From NCBI GenBank assembly GCA_964425485.1, contig CAYRML010000007.1, forward strand, positions 1 to 37,171: a DNA stretch of 37,171 nucleotides. Reading direction: 5' to 3'. The stretch comes from CAYRML01 sp964425485 (lineage in GTDB: Bacteria; Bacillota; Dehalobacteriia; UBA4068). The translations under genes and the position numbers were made by a program. This document shows positions 1-6,869 of this stretch, piece by piece. Below the pieces are notes generated by a model, which had not been told where the DNA came from, did no database searches, and was given only the letters and a program-made list of their open reading frames with translations. Position 1 is the first letter of the stretch, and every line of letters begins with the position of its first letter.

Positions 1-1407
1 AATTTTCTTTTTGGAAAGCAAGGGATAGCCTTCTTGATTTTCTCTGCGCAAAACCAGGACATTGATTTCATCGCCAATATTAAATTTTTCTTCTGGATTT
101 TCCGCCTCTTCGCGAGTCAACTCGCTCAAGGGCAAAATGCCTTCGGATTTGCCACCAATATCAATAAGCATATGATCCGGTTTTATTTGCACGATCACGC
201 CTTTTAATCTGGCGCCACGTCTGATTTCTTTTATATCATCCAATTGATATGCATCCTCCGGAGAGGGAGTTTTTTCTGCGGCTTCTTCTACAGGAGCATC
301 TTCGTCATTACAAGCGCATTCATCTTGAGCCGCTTCCTCAGCTTTTTCCTGACATCCGCAAATGCATTCATCTTGGGCTGCTTCCTCAGCTTTTTCCTGA
401 CATCCACAGGTGCATTCATCTTGGGTTGCTTCCTCCGCTTGTTCTTGACATTCGCAAGCAGCTTCGGTTGCCTGCTCAGCTGTTACTCCTGTTTCGCAAC
501 TGCAAGCACATTGAGTTTCTTCCGATTTCACCTGTTGATCTTCTTCAAATTGCAACATTTTACAAATTACCTCCTCAATAATCCAATCTGGTGTTGAAGC
601 TCCGGCAGTGATACCTACCTTCGCAGCATGACCTATATTTTTTGCTACTATTTCATCGGCTGTTTCCACAAAAAAAGTAAGAACGCCGTTAGAACCGCAT
701 AATTGCGCTAATTTTTTCGTATTCGAGCTTTTTTTGCCGCCTATGACAATCATCAGATCAACATTTTGGGCCAAATTCAAGGCAGCTTCTTGTCTTTGCT
801 TGGTGGCTAAACAAATGGTATCATAAACTTCTATATTTGGGAACTGCCGCCGCAGATGATAAGCAATCTCATCCAGATTTTGCTCTATTTGTGTCGTCTG
901 TGCTATAAGAGCTATCTTTATATCCGATTTATGTTCAGCAGCCAATTGCTTGGCCAAAGCATCGGCTTCTTCAATATTTTCTATGACAATAACATTTTGA
1001 CCGGCCCAACCGACTATGCCGCGCACTTCCGGATGTTTTTTATCACCAAAAATAACTAATAAATATCCTTTTTTGATATAATCAGCTGCTATCATCTGCG
1101 CTTTTTTGACCAATGGACAAGTCGCATCTATGATTTGCAGCCCTTTTGCTTCGGCCTCTTTTATAACCTCCGGTGACAAACCATGGGAAGGTATAACTAA
1201 ACAGTCGCTAACCCTTTTTGGGTCTATATCCGCAATATCATTGACTACGATTACTTTATCCGCCAAACGTGCGACTTCTTGCGGATTGTTGATCAAAGGC
1301 CCCAAGGAAAAAAGCCTGCCATATTTTTGCACGGCTTCCTCGACCAAAGCCAATGTTCTTTTTACTCCCACACAAAAGCCCGCATGGTCCGCCAATATAA
1401 CCTGCAA
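1..1407 (-). CDS. ispH: IspH fused to ribosomal protein S1 domain(s), 3' end cut by window edge
   Basis: 4-Hydroxy-3-methylbut-2-enyl diphosphate reductase, the [4Fe-4S] enzyme that ends the MEP isoprenoid pathway, fused to S1 RNA-binding repeats. Residues 1 to about 283 are IspH: the N-terminal HAGFCVGVK, the central DATCPLVKKA and the TICLATKQRQ segments carry the three cluster cysteines. An acidic, cysteine-rich linker follows (about residues 285-375), then an S1 OB fold with KGVIVQIKPDHMLIDIGGKS. The frame is open at base 1, so at least one S1 repeat is incomplete and more may follow. The start is taken as TTG at 1407, with GGAGG seven bases upstream; another TTG directly before it is too close to the site. 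It follows plsC in the same direction across a 115-bp gap. IspH-S1 fusions are known in clostridia and relatives; the repeated cysteine linker is the unusual part. Confidence 0.93.
   Translation of the reverse strand, partial: MQVILADHAGFCVGVKRTLALVEEAVQKYGRLFSLGPLINNPQEVARLADKVIVVNDIADIDPKRVSDCLVIPSHGLSPEVIKEAEAKGLQIIDATCPLVKKAQMIAADYIKKGYLLVIFGDKKHPEVRGIVGWAGQNVIVIENIEEADALAKQLAAEHKSDIKIALIAQTTQIEQNLDEIAYHLRRQFPNIEVYDTICLATKQRQEAALNLAQNVDLMIVIGGKKSSNTKKLAQLCGSNGVLTFFVETADEIVAKNIGHAAKVGITAGASTPDWIIEEVICKMLQFEEDQQVKSEETQCACSCETGVTAEQATEAACECQEQAEEATQDECTCGCQEKAEEAAQDECICGCQEKAEEAAQDECACNDEDAPVEEAAEKTPSPEDAYQLDDIKEIRRGARLKGVIVQIKPDHMLIDIGGKSEGILPLSELTREEAENPEEKFNIGDEINVLVLRRENQEGYPLLSKKKI
316..459 (-). 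repeat. Three tandem 48-bp repeats encoding a Cys-rich acidic linker
   Basis: Three head-to-tail 48-bp units lie at 316-363, 364-411 and 412-459. The first two differ at five positions; the third is more diverged. Each encodes 16 residues with the pattern CxCGCQEKAEEAAQDE or a variant, and decayed flanking copies extend the series on both sides. The linker holds 13 cysteines in CxC or CxCxC clusters. The unit length is a multiple of three, so changes in copy number keep the reading frame. Confidence 0.9.
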
Positions 1408-1522
1408 CAATATACCTCCAAAAACAATAATAGAGTTGATTATTTAAATGTTCTATATGTACAAGTTTATTCCTGCTGTATTTTACAGTAAAATTCCAGC
1501 AAATAATGACATTTGGCGTTTT

Positions 1523-2149
1523 CTACAGTAATGATTTTTCCGCTTCTTTGATCAAATTCGCAATCTTTTCTCTGGTCAGCTCATTATATTTGTCCATTGA
1601 TCCACGCAGATCATTATTTTCTACTTTTACGGTAATGGGCTCGCCGATAATCAAACGCATATTTCTTTTCCAAAAGCGATAAAAGTCACTGGTATTTATA
1701 ATACCCACCGGTACGATCTTGACCTTAGCTTTATAGGCCAAAAAAGCGCCGCCCTCTTTAAACTCCAATAATTCCTGCTGCCGATTGCGGGTGCCTTCCG
1801 GAAAAACGCCAACAGCATATCCTTCCTTAAGAGACTGCAAAGCCGTTCTGATGGCTATCATATCAGCCTCTCCCCTGTTGATGGGGATGGCCCTACATCC
1901 TTCTATGACTTTTGCCATCAAAGGATGACCGGCAAATTCATTTTTATACAAAAAGCGCACCTGTCGGGGGAAAGCACAGCCAATAAGCGTGGGGTCGGCA
2001 TTTTCCCGGTGATTTGCTATGATGACATAGGTCTCATCCTGAGGGATATTTTCCCTGCCTAAAATCTTCCAACCGCAGATATTAAGCCAAATAGTGACCA
2101 CAATAAAAGCAAATCGATAAAAAGGATTCATCGGGCTTTTCGGGGTCAT
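1523..2149 (-). CDS. plsC: 1-acyl-sn-glycerol-3-phosphate acyltransferase
   Basis: Membrane-associated enzyme that adds the second acyl chain to lysophosphatidic acid, giving phosphatidic acid for phospholipid synthesis. The 208-residue protein has a hydrophobic N-terminal anchor (about residues 11-26), the catalytic H(x4)D motif as NHRENAD (His47, Asp52), and the substrate-binding FPEGTR motif at 116-121, followed by EGGAFLAYKAKVKIVPV. The length is typical of the family. The ATG lies five bases after the cmk stop codon, and its AAGGAG site sits inside the end of cmk, so the two are translationally linked. The cmk-plsC-ispH order is common in clostridia and Negativicutes. Confidence 0.93.
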   Translation of the reverse strand: MTPKSPMNPFYRFAFIVVTIWLNICGWKILGRENIPQDETYVIIANHRENADPTLIGCAFPRQVRFLYKNEFAGHPLMAKVIEGCRAIPINRGEADMIAIRTALQSLKEGYAVGVFPEGTRNRQQELLEFKEGGAFLAYKAKVKIVPVGIINTSDFYRFWKRNMRLIIGEPITVKVENNDLRGSMDKYNELTREKIANLIKEAEKSLL

Positions 2150-2153
2150 CGAA

Positions 2154-2825
2154 TCATCTCCTTCGAGGATTAGCCAATTCCAATATTTTTTCGACTGTCT
2201 GCTCTATACTCAAATCTGTGCTATCCAGATAAAAAGCGTCTTCAGCCTGTTTTAAAGGGGCATGCGCCCTCTGAGAATCACGCTCGTCGCGCTTTTTGAT
2301 ATCGATAATGACATCTTTTAGCTCCACCTTAATGCCTTTAGCGGCAAAGTCCGCAGCCCGTCTTTTAGCTCTTTCCTCCAATGAGGCCGTAAGAAAGATT
2401 TTGCAATCGGCATCCGGCAGCACCTTGGTCCCAATATCGCGGCCGTCCAGAACCACGCGGCCTTTATGCGCCAAAGCACGCTGCTGAGCCGTCAAGGCTT
2501 CTCTCACTCCCCAAACCGCGGAAACCGGACTGGCCGCAGTCCCTACTTCCGGCAGGCGGATCAAGGCGGTAACATCCTCTCCATTACAAAAAATGCGCGG
2601 GACTCCATCGTCGTTAACGAGCTCTATATGTGCTTTTTGCGCTAGCTCCGTCAGTTTTTCCTCATCGTCAAAAGCAATATTATTCTTCATCGCCAAATAA
2701 GCAATACTGCGATACATTGCTCCCGTATCGATATAAACATAGCCTAATTTTTCCGCCACCATCTTGGCAACAGTGCTTTTACCGGCGCCGGCCGGCCCGT
2801 CTATGGCAATTATCTTAGCCGTCAT
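2154..2825 (-). CDS. cmk: Cytidylate kinase
   Basis: Phosphorylates CMP and dCMP to the diphosphates in the cytoplasm, using ATP. The 223-residue protein opens with the P-loop GPAGAGKST (residues 10-18), followed by the conserved YIDTGAMYRS of CMP kinases. It also has the DGRDIGT motif and the RRAADFAAKG and KKRDERDSQRAHAPL segments of the nucleotide and lid regions. The start ATG has AAGGAGG at a good distance. It is the first gene of cmk-plsC-ispH, with a probable promoter just upstream. A second, distantly related kinase-fold gene lies at 5602-6186; this one has the canonical Cmk features. Confidence 0.96.
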   Translation of the reverse strand: MTAKIIAIDGPAGAGKSTVAKMVAEKLGYVYIDTGAMYRSIAYLAMKNNIAFDDEEKLTELAQKAHIELVNDDGVPRIFCNGEDVTALIRLPEVGTAASPVSAVWGVREALTAQQRALAHKGRVVLDGRDIGTKVLPDADCKIFLTASLEERAKRRAADFAAKGIKVELKDVIIDIKKRDERDSQRAHAPLKQAEDAFYLDSTDLSIEQTVEKILELANPRRR

Positions 2826-2867
2826 AAAGCCTCCTTGGCATTACAGCCATAAAACTTGTTGACTTTT

Positions 2868-2896
2868 ATTATATCAAGCCGACCCGGCAAAAACAA
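2868..2896 (-). promoter_or_regulatory. Probable vegetative promoter of cmk-plsC-ispH
   Basis: On the minus strand, TTGTTT (2896-2891) is followed after 17 bases by a perfect TATAAT (2873-2868), about 40 bp before the cmk start. The -35 box matches consensus only at its first three bases, so the call rests mainly on the -10 box and the position. Confidence 0.45.
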
Positions 2897-2902
2897 CCTA
2901 AT

Positions 2903-3373
2903 TTATTTAAAATGAACCGTGCCGATAAATCCGATTTCATTATTTAAAAGGAGCCGATTGCTCATATAATTCTCCTCTATATTAGCCGACATGTTATCAA
3001 TATCAAAAATTATATCATGCTCATAGCGGCTAGCATCGATTTCCAGCTTATCACCTTCATAAACCCGTACCAAGATGGAGCCGGAAGCAAAATCCCCGCT
3101 TTTTTGCCCATTTATCAGCAGATAAGCCTTGGGCACACTGATATCATTTTTTACATGGATGGAGACGGTGCCAAAAAGGCTGTCCTCCTCTTGTGCCGCC
3201 ATAATGGCCGGATCAAGATTTTCTCCTCTCTGGGACACAGAAAAAGGTGCGGTCCAACCGATATAAGGGGCAGCCTGTGCTGCAAAAATAATAGCCAAAA
3301 GGATGAACACGGCAATCGCCAGCCATATGCTGCCGCGACGCAATATGAAAAAATATTTTTTATCATCAGCCAT
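2903..3373 (-). CDS. Hypothetical single-pass membrane protein
   Basis: I do not recognise this 156-residue protein. It has a short basic N-terminus (residues 1-14), one transmembrane helix at about 15-35, and then an outward-facing domain of about 115 residues. A beta-rich stretch (KAYLLINGQKSGDFASGSI, then VRVYEGDKLEIDASRY) resembles surface or PEGA-like beta modules only in general character; I do not assign a family. It points the same way as cmk but is separated from it by the cmk promoter. The ribosome binding site is weak (AAGGCGG), and the start region lies in an inverted repeat. The open frame, proper start and membrane topology support a real gene. Confidence 0.7.
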   Translation of the reverse strand: MADDKKYFFILRRGSIWLAIAVFILLAIIFAAQAAPYIGWTAPFSVSQRGENLDPAIMAAQEEDSLFGTVSIHVKNDISVPKAYLLINGQKSGDFASGSILVRVYEGDKLEIDASRYEHDIIFDIDNMSANIEENYMSNRLLLNNEIGFIGTVHFK

Positions 3374-3422
3374 AAAAGAGCCGCCTTTTTCTTTTTAGAT
3401 TGATAAAAAGACAGCTCTTTTA
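3373..3422 (-). promoter_or_regulatory. Leader inverted repeat overlapping the start codon of the orphan membrane gene
   Basis: TAAAAGAGC (3373-3381) and GCTCTTTTA (3414-3422) form a 9-bp stem. Inside it, CTTTTT (3391-3396) and AAAAAG (3405-3410) can form a second stem. In the minus-strand transcript the 3' arm covers the spacer between the weak Shine-Dalgarno sequence and the A of the AUG. A translational or attenuation switch is possible; this is inference from position. Confidence 0.4.
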
Positions 3423-3707
3423 TACAAAAACTTTTTCCGAGCCTGTATACACAGTTGCCTGATAGGAAAATAACCAATTTTTTAATAAATTACCTCCATA
3501 AACCAGGATTATTATAGCTATTCATATAATATTATACCTCATCTGCTTTGTTATTTTCCCCCTCGGTAATATAATGACAAAGTGATTGGATCAAAATATT
3601 AGAAACACCTTATTTCAGCCTGTGATATTTCTAGTGGAGCGGTTACATAATAGCGGCCAATTATATTTATGGCAAAACTTATTTATAAGTTATGGGAGGG
3701 ATAAAAT
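3423..3707. other. Divergent intergenic region before the DUF169 gene
   Basis: The stretch between the orphan membrane gene and the DUF169 gene is AT-rich and has no convincing open frame with a ribosome binding site. I see the candidate plus-strand promoter at 3548-3575, the GGGAGG site of the DUF169 gene around 3690-3697, and nothing else I can name. Confidence 0.6.
3548..3575 (+). promoter_or_regulatory. Candidate promoter of the DUF169 gene
   Basis: TTGTTA (3548-3553), a 16-base spacer and a perfect TATAAT (3570-3575) lie on the plus strand. This implies a leader of about 125 nt before the start at 3708. It is the best promoter-like match in the gap, but the long leader leaves the assignment open. 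Confidence 0.4.
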
Positions 3708-4469
3708 ATGGATATGCTGCTGAAAGAAAAGTTTTTGGGCTACTGGCGCCAATATTTCGGCGGGGCGGATTTACCGATAGTTTTTTACTATACGGATGAA
3801 GAGACACAGGGAACCCCTGTGGAATTTAAGCAGGAGGAGGAGAAGCCTCGCTGTTTCATTGGCCAATTGGCCCGTGTACTGGCGGGAGAAGATTTGCGTT
3901 TGAATGTAAAGTCCATTGGCTGTTCAGGTGGGCGTTCCTATACCGGATTTCAGGAAATGAGGATGCCCAATTTTGAATATTTTATTTCCTGCGGTATCGA
4001 AGGAAAGATGTCGGGAGAGCGTTATAAACGGACGCCGCAAATAGCTTTGGAAAATATGAAGCTGCGGCCCAAATTTAAAGCCCCGGCTAAGAATATTGTA
4101 TTCAAACGCTGGGATCGGCTGAAAGAGGCCGATAGCCCTGAAGTTGTGATATTTTTTGCCAGCCCCGATGTCTTATCCGGCTTATTTACCCTGAGCAATT
4201 TCGAAGAAGGCGGCTTGACCAATGTGCTTGCTCCTTTTAGCTCCGGTTGCGGTAGCATTATTACCTGGCCCAGCATAGAGCGAGCCAAAAACGGCAACGC
4301 ATCCTATCTGGGAATGTTCGATATATCCGCCCGGCCTTTTGTGCCTGCCAATACTTTATCCTTGGCCATGCCTATGGAGAAATTTGCACGCATCATAGAT
4401 TGTATGGAAGAGAGTTTTGTCATTACGGATAGTTGGTCAAAAGTGCGGGCCAGAATTCAGTCCTCCTAA
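3708..4469 (+). CDS. DUF169 family protein
   Basis: A 253-residue cytoplasmic protein of the DUF169 (COG2043-like) family, whose biochemical role is not established. Family features include the central CSGGRSYTGF segment and the EVVIFFASPDVLSGLFTL stretch. The Cys/Gly-rich FSSGCGSIITWPSIE and the C-terminal MEESFVITDSWSKVRARI are also typical. The start is supported by TATGGGAGGG upstream, and the length fits the family. It is alone on the plus strand between minus-strand genes, with its own candidate promoter and a following terminator, so it is monocistronic. The conserved cysteine motifs hint at cofactor or metal binding, but I cannot show that from sequence. Confidence 0.85.
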   Translation: MDMLLKEKFLGYWRQYFGGADLPIVFYYTDEETQGTPVEFKQEEEKPRCFIGQLARVLAGEDLRLNVKSIGCSGGRSYTGFQEMRMPNFEYFISCGIEGKMSGERYKRTPQIALENMKLRPKFKAPAKNIVFKRWDRLKEADSPEVVIFFASPDVLSGLFTLSNFEEGGLTNVLAPFSSGCGSIITWPSIERAKNGNASYLGMFDISARPFVPANTLSLAMPMEKFARIIDCMEESFVITDSWSKVRARIQSS

Positions 4470-4486
4470 AATATATAGAATCTACA

Positions 4487-4524
4487 AAAGACCTGTGATC
4501 TAAATTGGATCATAGGTCTTTTTC
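4487..4524. terminator. Intrinsic terminator after the DUF169 gene
   Basis: The arms AAAGACCTGTGATC (4487-4500) and GATCATAGGTCTTT (4508-4521) pair with a single G-T wobble around a 7-nt loop, followed by a T run. It ends the plus-strand DUF169 transcript. It also lies just past the stop of the converging lipoprotein gene and may serve both. Confidence 0.85.
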
Positions 4525-4539
4525 TAAGATGAAGTGGAT

Positions 4540-5415
4540 TTAGTTATTAAGGACTTGCAGGGGATTGTTTTGTAAAATGTTTTCTACTTCTTCATACCCT
4601 GTGGGAAATTCATAGTTATAACGTGCCGGCAGGGCAAAAACATATTGGTCATTGCGGTTAAGTTCGCTGGGGCCCATTGTCGCTGCACCGATGTGAAATT
4701 TTTCCTGCTGCAATTCCTGCCATTGTGCCTGGGTGAAGATCATGATCGGTATATCCTGGCGGGGAGTTTGCTCCGTCCACTCGGGATGCCTGATCAGGAG
4801 CTGAGGGCCGCTGGCGACGATTTCTGAACCGCCAACAGCCAGACCTTCCCATTGTTCATCTACGATTGTATAACTATGCCAGCTTGACGGCAAAGAAAAA
4901 GTAAAGCCATATTGGCTATTTTTATAGATCAAGGCCTCAGACTTTTCATCAGCACCAAGAATCACGTCGGTGATGAGCCATTGATCGGCAAATTTTTTTA
5001 TAGTCAGGGTAATAGGACGCTGGGCAGCAACTCCGCCTTGCTGCTGTTCCACACTGGTGATTTCAATGATTTGTCCTTGAACTTCATAGCTGTCTTTAGC
5101 GGTTTGGGTGAGGTCAGAAATCTCTATGCGGTCTGGCCAAGGGCTGGATGTTAGGCGTCCCGGTGCATGCTGTGGGTCGCTTTGCCATTTTGCCAGCAGC
5201 TCAGGAGTCACATATTCACCATAATGCTCTTGCATGCTCTGGCTGACCATATCAGCGGGAGCCAGCAACGAAACCATTTGCAGCTTTTGCCCAAATTGTT
5301 CCACTAAGCTGATAACGGCGCTTTTATCCTGAGCGCTTTGATCTTTATCATTCATACAGCCAAAGAGAAAGATTCCTAAGCAGACAATCAATAGACATAC
5401 TACTAACTTTTTCAT
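4540..5415 (-). CDS. Secreted lipoprotein of unknown function
   Basis: The 291-residue protein starts with a lipoprotein signal: Lys-Lys, a hydrophobic core and the lipobox LFGC with the lipidated Cys at residue 20. It should therefore be anchored to the outer face of the membrane. Two regions follow. One (about 35-165) has alternating beta character ending in an ADQWLITDV segment. The other (about 168-290) begins YGFTFSLPSSWHSYTIV, the kind of opening seen in PsbP-like domains of bacterial lipoproteins. I do not assign a function. The start has GGGGAGG upstream. The gene converges with DUF169 and has no operon partner. Confidence 0.8.
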   Translation of the reverse strand: MKKLVVCLLIVCLGIFLFGCMNDKDQSAQDKSAVISLVEQFGQKLQMVSLLAPADMVSQSMQEHYGEYVTPELLAKWQSDPQHAPGRLTSSPWPDRIEISDLTQTAKDSYEVQGQIIEITSVEQQQGGVAAQRPITLTIKKFADQWLITDVILGADEKSEALIYKNSQYGFTFSLPSSWHSYTIVDEQWEGLAVGGSEIVASGPQLLIRHPEWTEQTPRQDIPIMIFTQAQWQELQQEKFHIGAATMGPSELNRNDQYVFALPARYNYEFPTGYEEVENILQNNPLQVLNN

Positions 5416-5544
5416 AATAACAACCTCCCCGGTAAATCCATAGATTATATATAAGGCATCAAATATATTTAATTATATGTCTGGTCTATATGATGATTTG
5501 TTCCTTAGTATCCCACAATATTGAAATATTTACAAAGCGCATAA

Positions 5545-5588
5545 AAAAGCCGCCTTTTTCTCAATTTAAAAAGAAAAAGGCGGCTTTT
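5545..5588. terminator. Strong bidirectional terminator
   Basis: A 17-bp perfect stem (AAAAGCCGCCTTTTTCT at 5545-5561 with its complement at 5572-5588) encloses a 10-nt loop, with A and T runs at opposite ends. It lies just past the stop of the kinase-like gene at 5602 and insulates the lipoprotein gene. The 13 bases GCCGCCTTTTTCT also occur in the leader repeat at 3380-3392. Confidence 0.88.
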
Positions 5589-5601
5589 ATTAATTTATGT
5601 A

Positions 5602-6186
5602 TCACAGTTCCATTAGGTTGCATAATATATCCACACATTTATCCTTACCAAGGGTGCTGATATTCAAGATCATATCATAACCGTCTTGCTCGCCCCAGTT
5701 GCTGTCGGTAAAATAAGAATAGTACATATTTCTTTCTTTATCCATGCGTTTGATAGTTTTGATAGCTTGTTTTTCCTGCATAAAACCCATACTGATAATT
5801 CTGTCTATACGATCGTCCATATCCGCGCGGATAAAAACAGAATAGACATTAGGCAGATCCTTCAAGACGAAGTTAGCGCAGCGGCCAACAAAAACACAAG
5901 GACCATCGGCTGCCAGTTTACGAATAATATCGGATTGCAGATCGAATAAACGCCTGTTCATATTGCCAATATCATCCGTATATGCAATCCCGGAATAAGG
6001 AGCCTCTTTAATCCGTTTTTCATCGACGGCTCTTAATGTTTTCAAATCAACTTCACCGGATTCCGCTGCCATTTGGATGATTTGGCGATGATAACATTCA
6101 ATGCCAAAATGCTTGGCTACTTCATAGCCAACTTGCATACCGCCGCTGCCATATTGCCGGCCAATAGTTAAAATCTTATCTGTCAT
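5602..6186 (-). CDS. Cytidylate kinase-like family protein
   Basis: A 194-residue P-loop protein of the cytidylate-kinase-like family (AAA_26 type), which is common in gut Firmicutes and has no firm substrate. The nucleotide-binding loop is GRQYGSGGMQVG (residues 9-20), in place of the GxxGxGKST of true Cmk. The segments YHRQIIQMAAESGEVD, CVFVGRCANFVLKD and VFIRADMDDRIDRI match this family's core. AAGGAG precedes the ATG. It has its own promoter upstream and a strong terminator downstream, so it is a single-gene unit. Canonical Cmk is encoded separately at 2154-2825, which argues that this protein has another role or substrate. Confidence 0.85.
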   Translation of the reverse strand: MTDKILTIGRQYGSGGMQVGYEVAKHFGIECYHRQIIQMAAESGEVDLKTLRAVDEKRIKEAPYSGIAYTDDIGNMNRRLFDLQSDIIRKLAADGPCVFVGRCANFVLKDLPNVYSVFIRADMDDRIDRIISMGFMQEKQAIKTIKRMDKERNMYYSYFTDSNWGEQDGYDMILNISTLGKDKCVDILCNLMEL

Positions 6187-6274
6187 CTTTATCCGCTCCT
6201 TCTTTTTTAAATTTTGTTAATCAGATATAAACGTCTAGCACCTGGAAGATCTATGCATACCCTGTATATTACTT

Positions 6275-6302
6275 ATTATAGCATAATTTTCTGAATTGTT
6301 AA
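6275..6302 (-). promoter_or_regulatory. Promoter of the cytidylate-kinase-like gene
   Basis: On the minus strand, TTAACA (6302-6297) is followed after 16 bases by a perfect TATAAT (6280-6275). This predicts a leader of about 80 nt before the ATG at 6186. It lies just beyond the tRNA operon terminator. Confidence 0.6.
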
Positions 6303-6335
6303 GTATTTTCTACATATTTTAACAAATTAATAATA

Positions 6336-6371
6336 AAAATGCCTGTTATCAAATTTGATAACAGGCATTTT
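6336..6371 (-). terminator. Terminator of the tRNA operon
   Basis: This is a perfect 36-nt palindrome: each arm is AAAATGCCTGTTATCAAA or its complement. It begins one base after the encoded CCA of tRNA-Gly. The A/T ends give a U tract on the minus strand. Confidence 0.88.
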
Positions 6372-6372
6372 G

Positions 6373-6447
6373 TGGAGCGGGCAAAGAGATTTGAACTCTC
6401 GACTTCGACCTTGGCAAGGTCGCACTCTACCACTGAGTTATACCCGC
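6373..6447 (-). tRNA. tRNA-Gly (anticodon GCC)
   Basis: A cloverleaf read on the minus strand. The acceptor GCGGGTA pairs with TGCCCGC, the D loop has AGTGGTAGAG, the anticodon loop is TTGCCAA, the T arm contains GTTCAAATC, and the 3' CCA is encoded. It is 75 nt with CCA. It is the last gene of the four-tRNA operon, and its CCA runs almost directly into the terminator palindrome. Confidence 0.96.
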
Positions 6448-6450
6448 ATA

Positions 6451-6526
6451 TGGTGCCTTGGGGCGGAATTGAACCACCGACACGGGGATTTTCAGTCCCC
6501 TGCTCTACCAACTGAGCTACCAAGGC
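6451..6526 (-). tRNA. tRNA-Phe (anticodon GAA)
   Basis: A 76-nt cloverleaf on the minus strand with encoded CCA. The acceptor GCCTTGG pairs with CCAAGGC, the anticodon loop is CTGAAAA, and the T arm contains GGTTCAATTCC. It is third in the operon, three bases upstream of tRNA-Gly. Confidence 0.96.
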
Positions 6527-6529
6527 TTT

Positions 6530-6605
6530 TGGCGGAACTGACGGGAATTGAACCCGCGATCTCCGGCGTGACAGGCCGGCATGTTAACCGCTACACCACA
6601 GTTCC
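6530..6605 (-). tRNA. tRNA-Asp (anticodon GTC)
   Basis: A 76-nt cloverleaf on the minus strand. The acceptor GGAACTG pairs with CAGTTCC, with discriminator G and encoded CCA. The anticodon loop is CTGTCAC and the T arm contains GGTTCAATTCC. The G discriminator and GTC anticodon agree with tRNA-Asp. It is second in the operon. Confidence 0.96.
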
Positions 6606-6635
6606 AAAGCAAAAAGCAAATTTGTATAAAATTAA

Positions 6636-6711
<76 letters not shown>

Positions 6712-6731
6712 TTGTTTTGCCGACAGATGAT

Positions 6732-6760
6732 ATTATACACAACTTTGGGCTGCTTGTCAA
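6732..6760 (-). promoter_or_regulatory. Proximal tRNA operon promoter, exact consensus
   Basis: On the minus strand, TTGACA (6760-6755), a spacer of exactly 17 bases and TATAAT (6737-6732) match the housekeeping sigma consensus at all 12 positions. The predicted start is about 14 bases upstream of tRNA-Val. Confidence 0.9.
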
Positions 6761-6833
6761 AGATTTTTTACATCTTTCACCAAAAATTTTACGATAGCAA
6801 TGTTCAGTTGTATCCGCCATCAAAAGCCCCTTT

Positions 6834-6862
6834 ATTATAGCTAATTAAGCACTGCTTGTCAA
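6834..6862 (-). promoter_or_regulatory. Distal tRNA operon promoter, exact consensus
   Basis: A second complete consensus lies 102 bp further upstream: TTGACA (6862-6857), 17 bases, TATAAT (6839-6834). It starts just past the stop of the flavoprotein gene at 6870. Both promoters point into the tRNA array, the tandem arrangement often seen at stable RNA genes. Confidence 0.85.
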
Positions 6863-6869
6863 CACCTGT

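Noticed and set aside
244..597. Two overlapping plus-strand frames rich in repeats (FLTSANAFILGCFL type)
   Set aside because: They are the antisense of the repeated linker of the ispH-S1 fusion; the repetition comes from that gene.
1454..1466. 13 bases TATATGTACAAGT shared with the glmS leader (33796-33808)
   Set aside because: Shared 13-mers of AT-rich sequence are expected by chance in a window this long, and the ispH-side copy lacks the second TGTACA.
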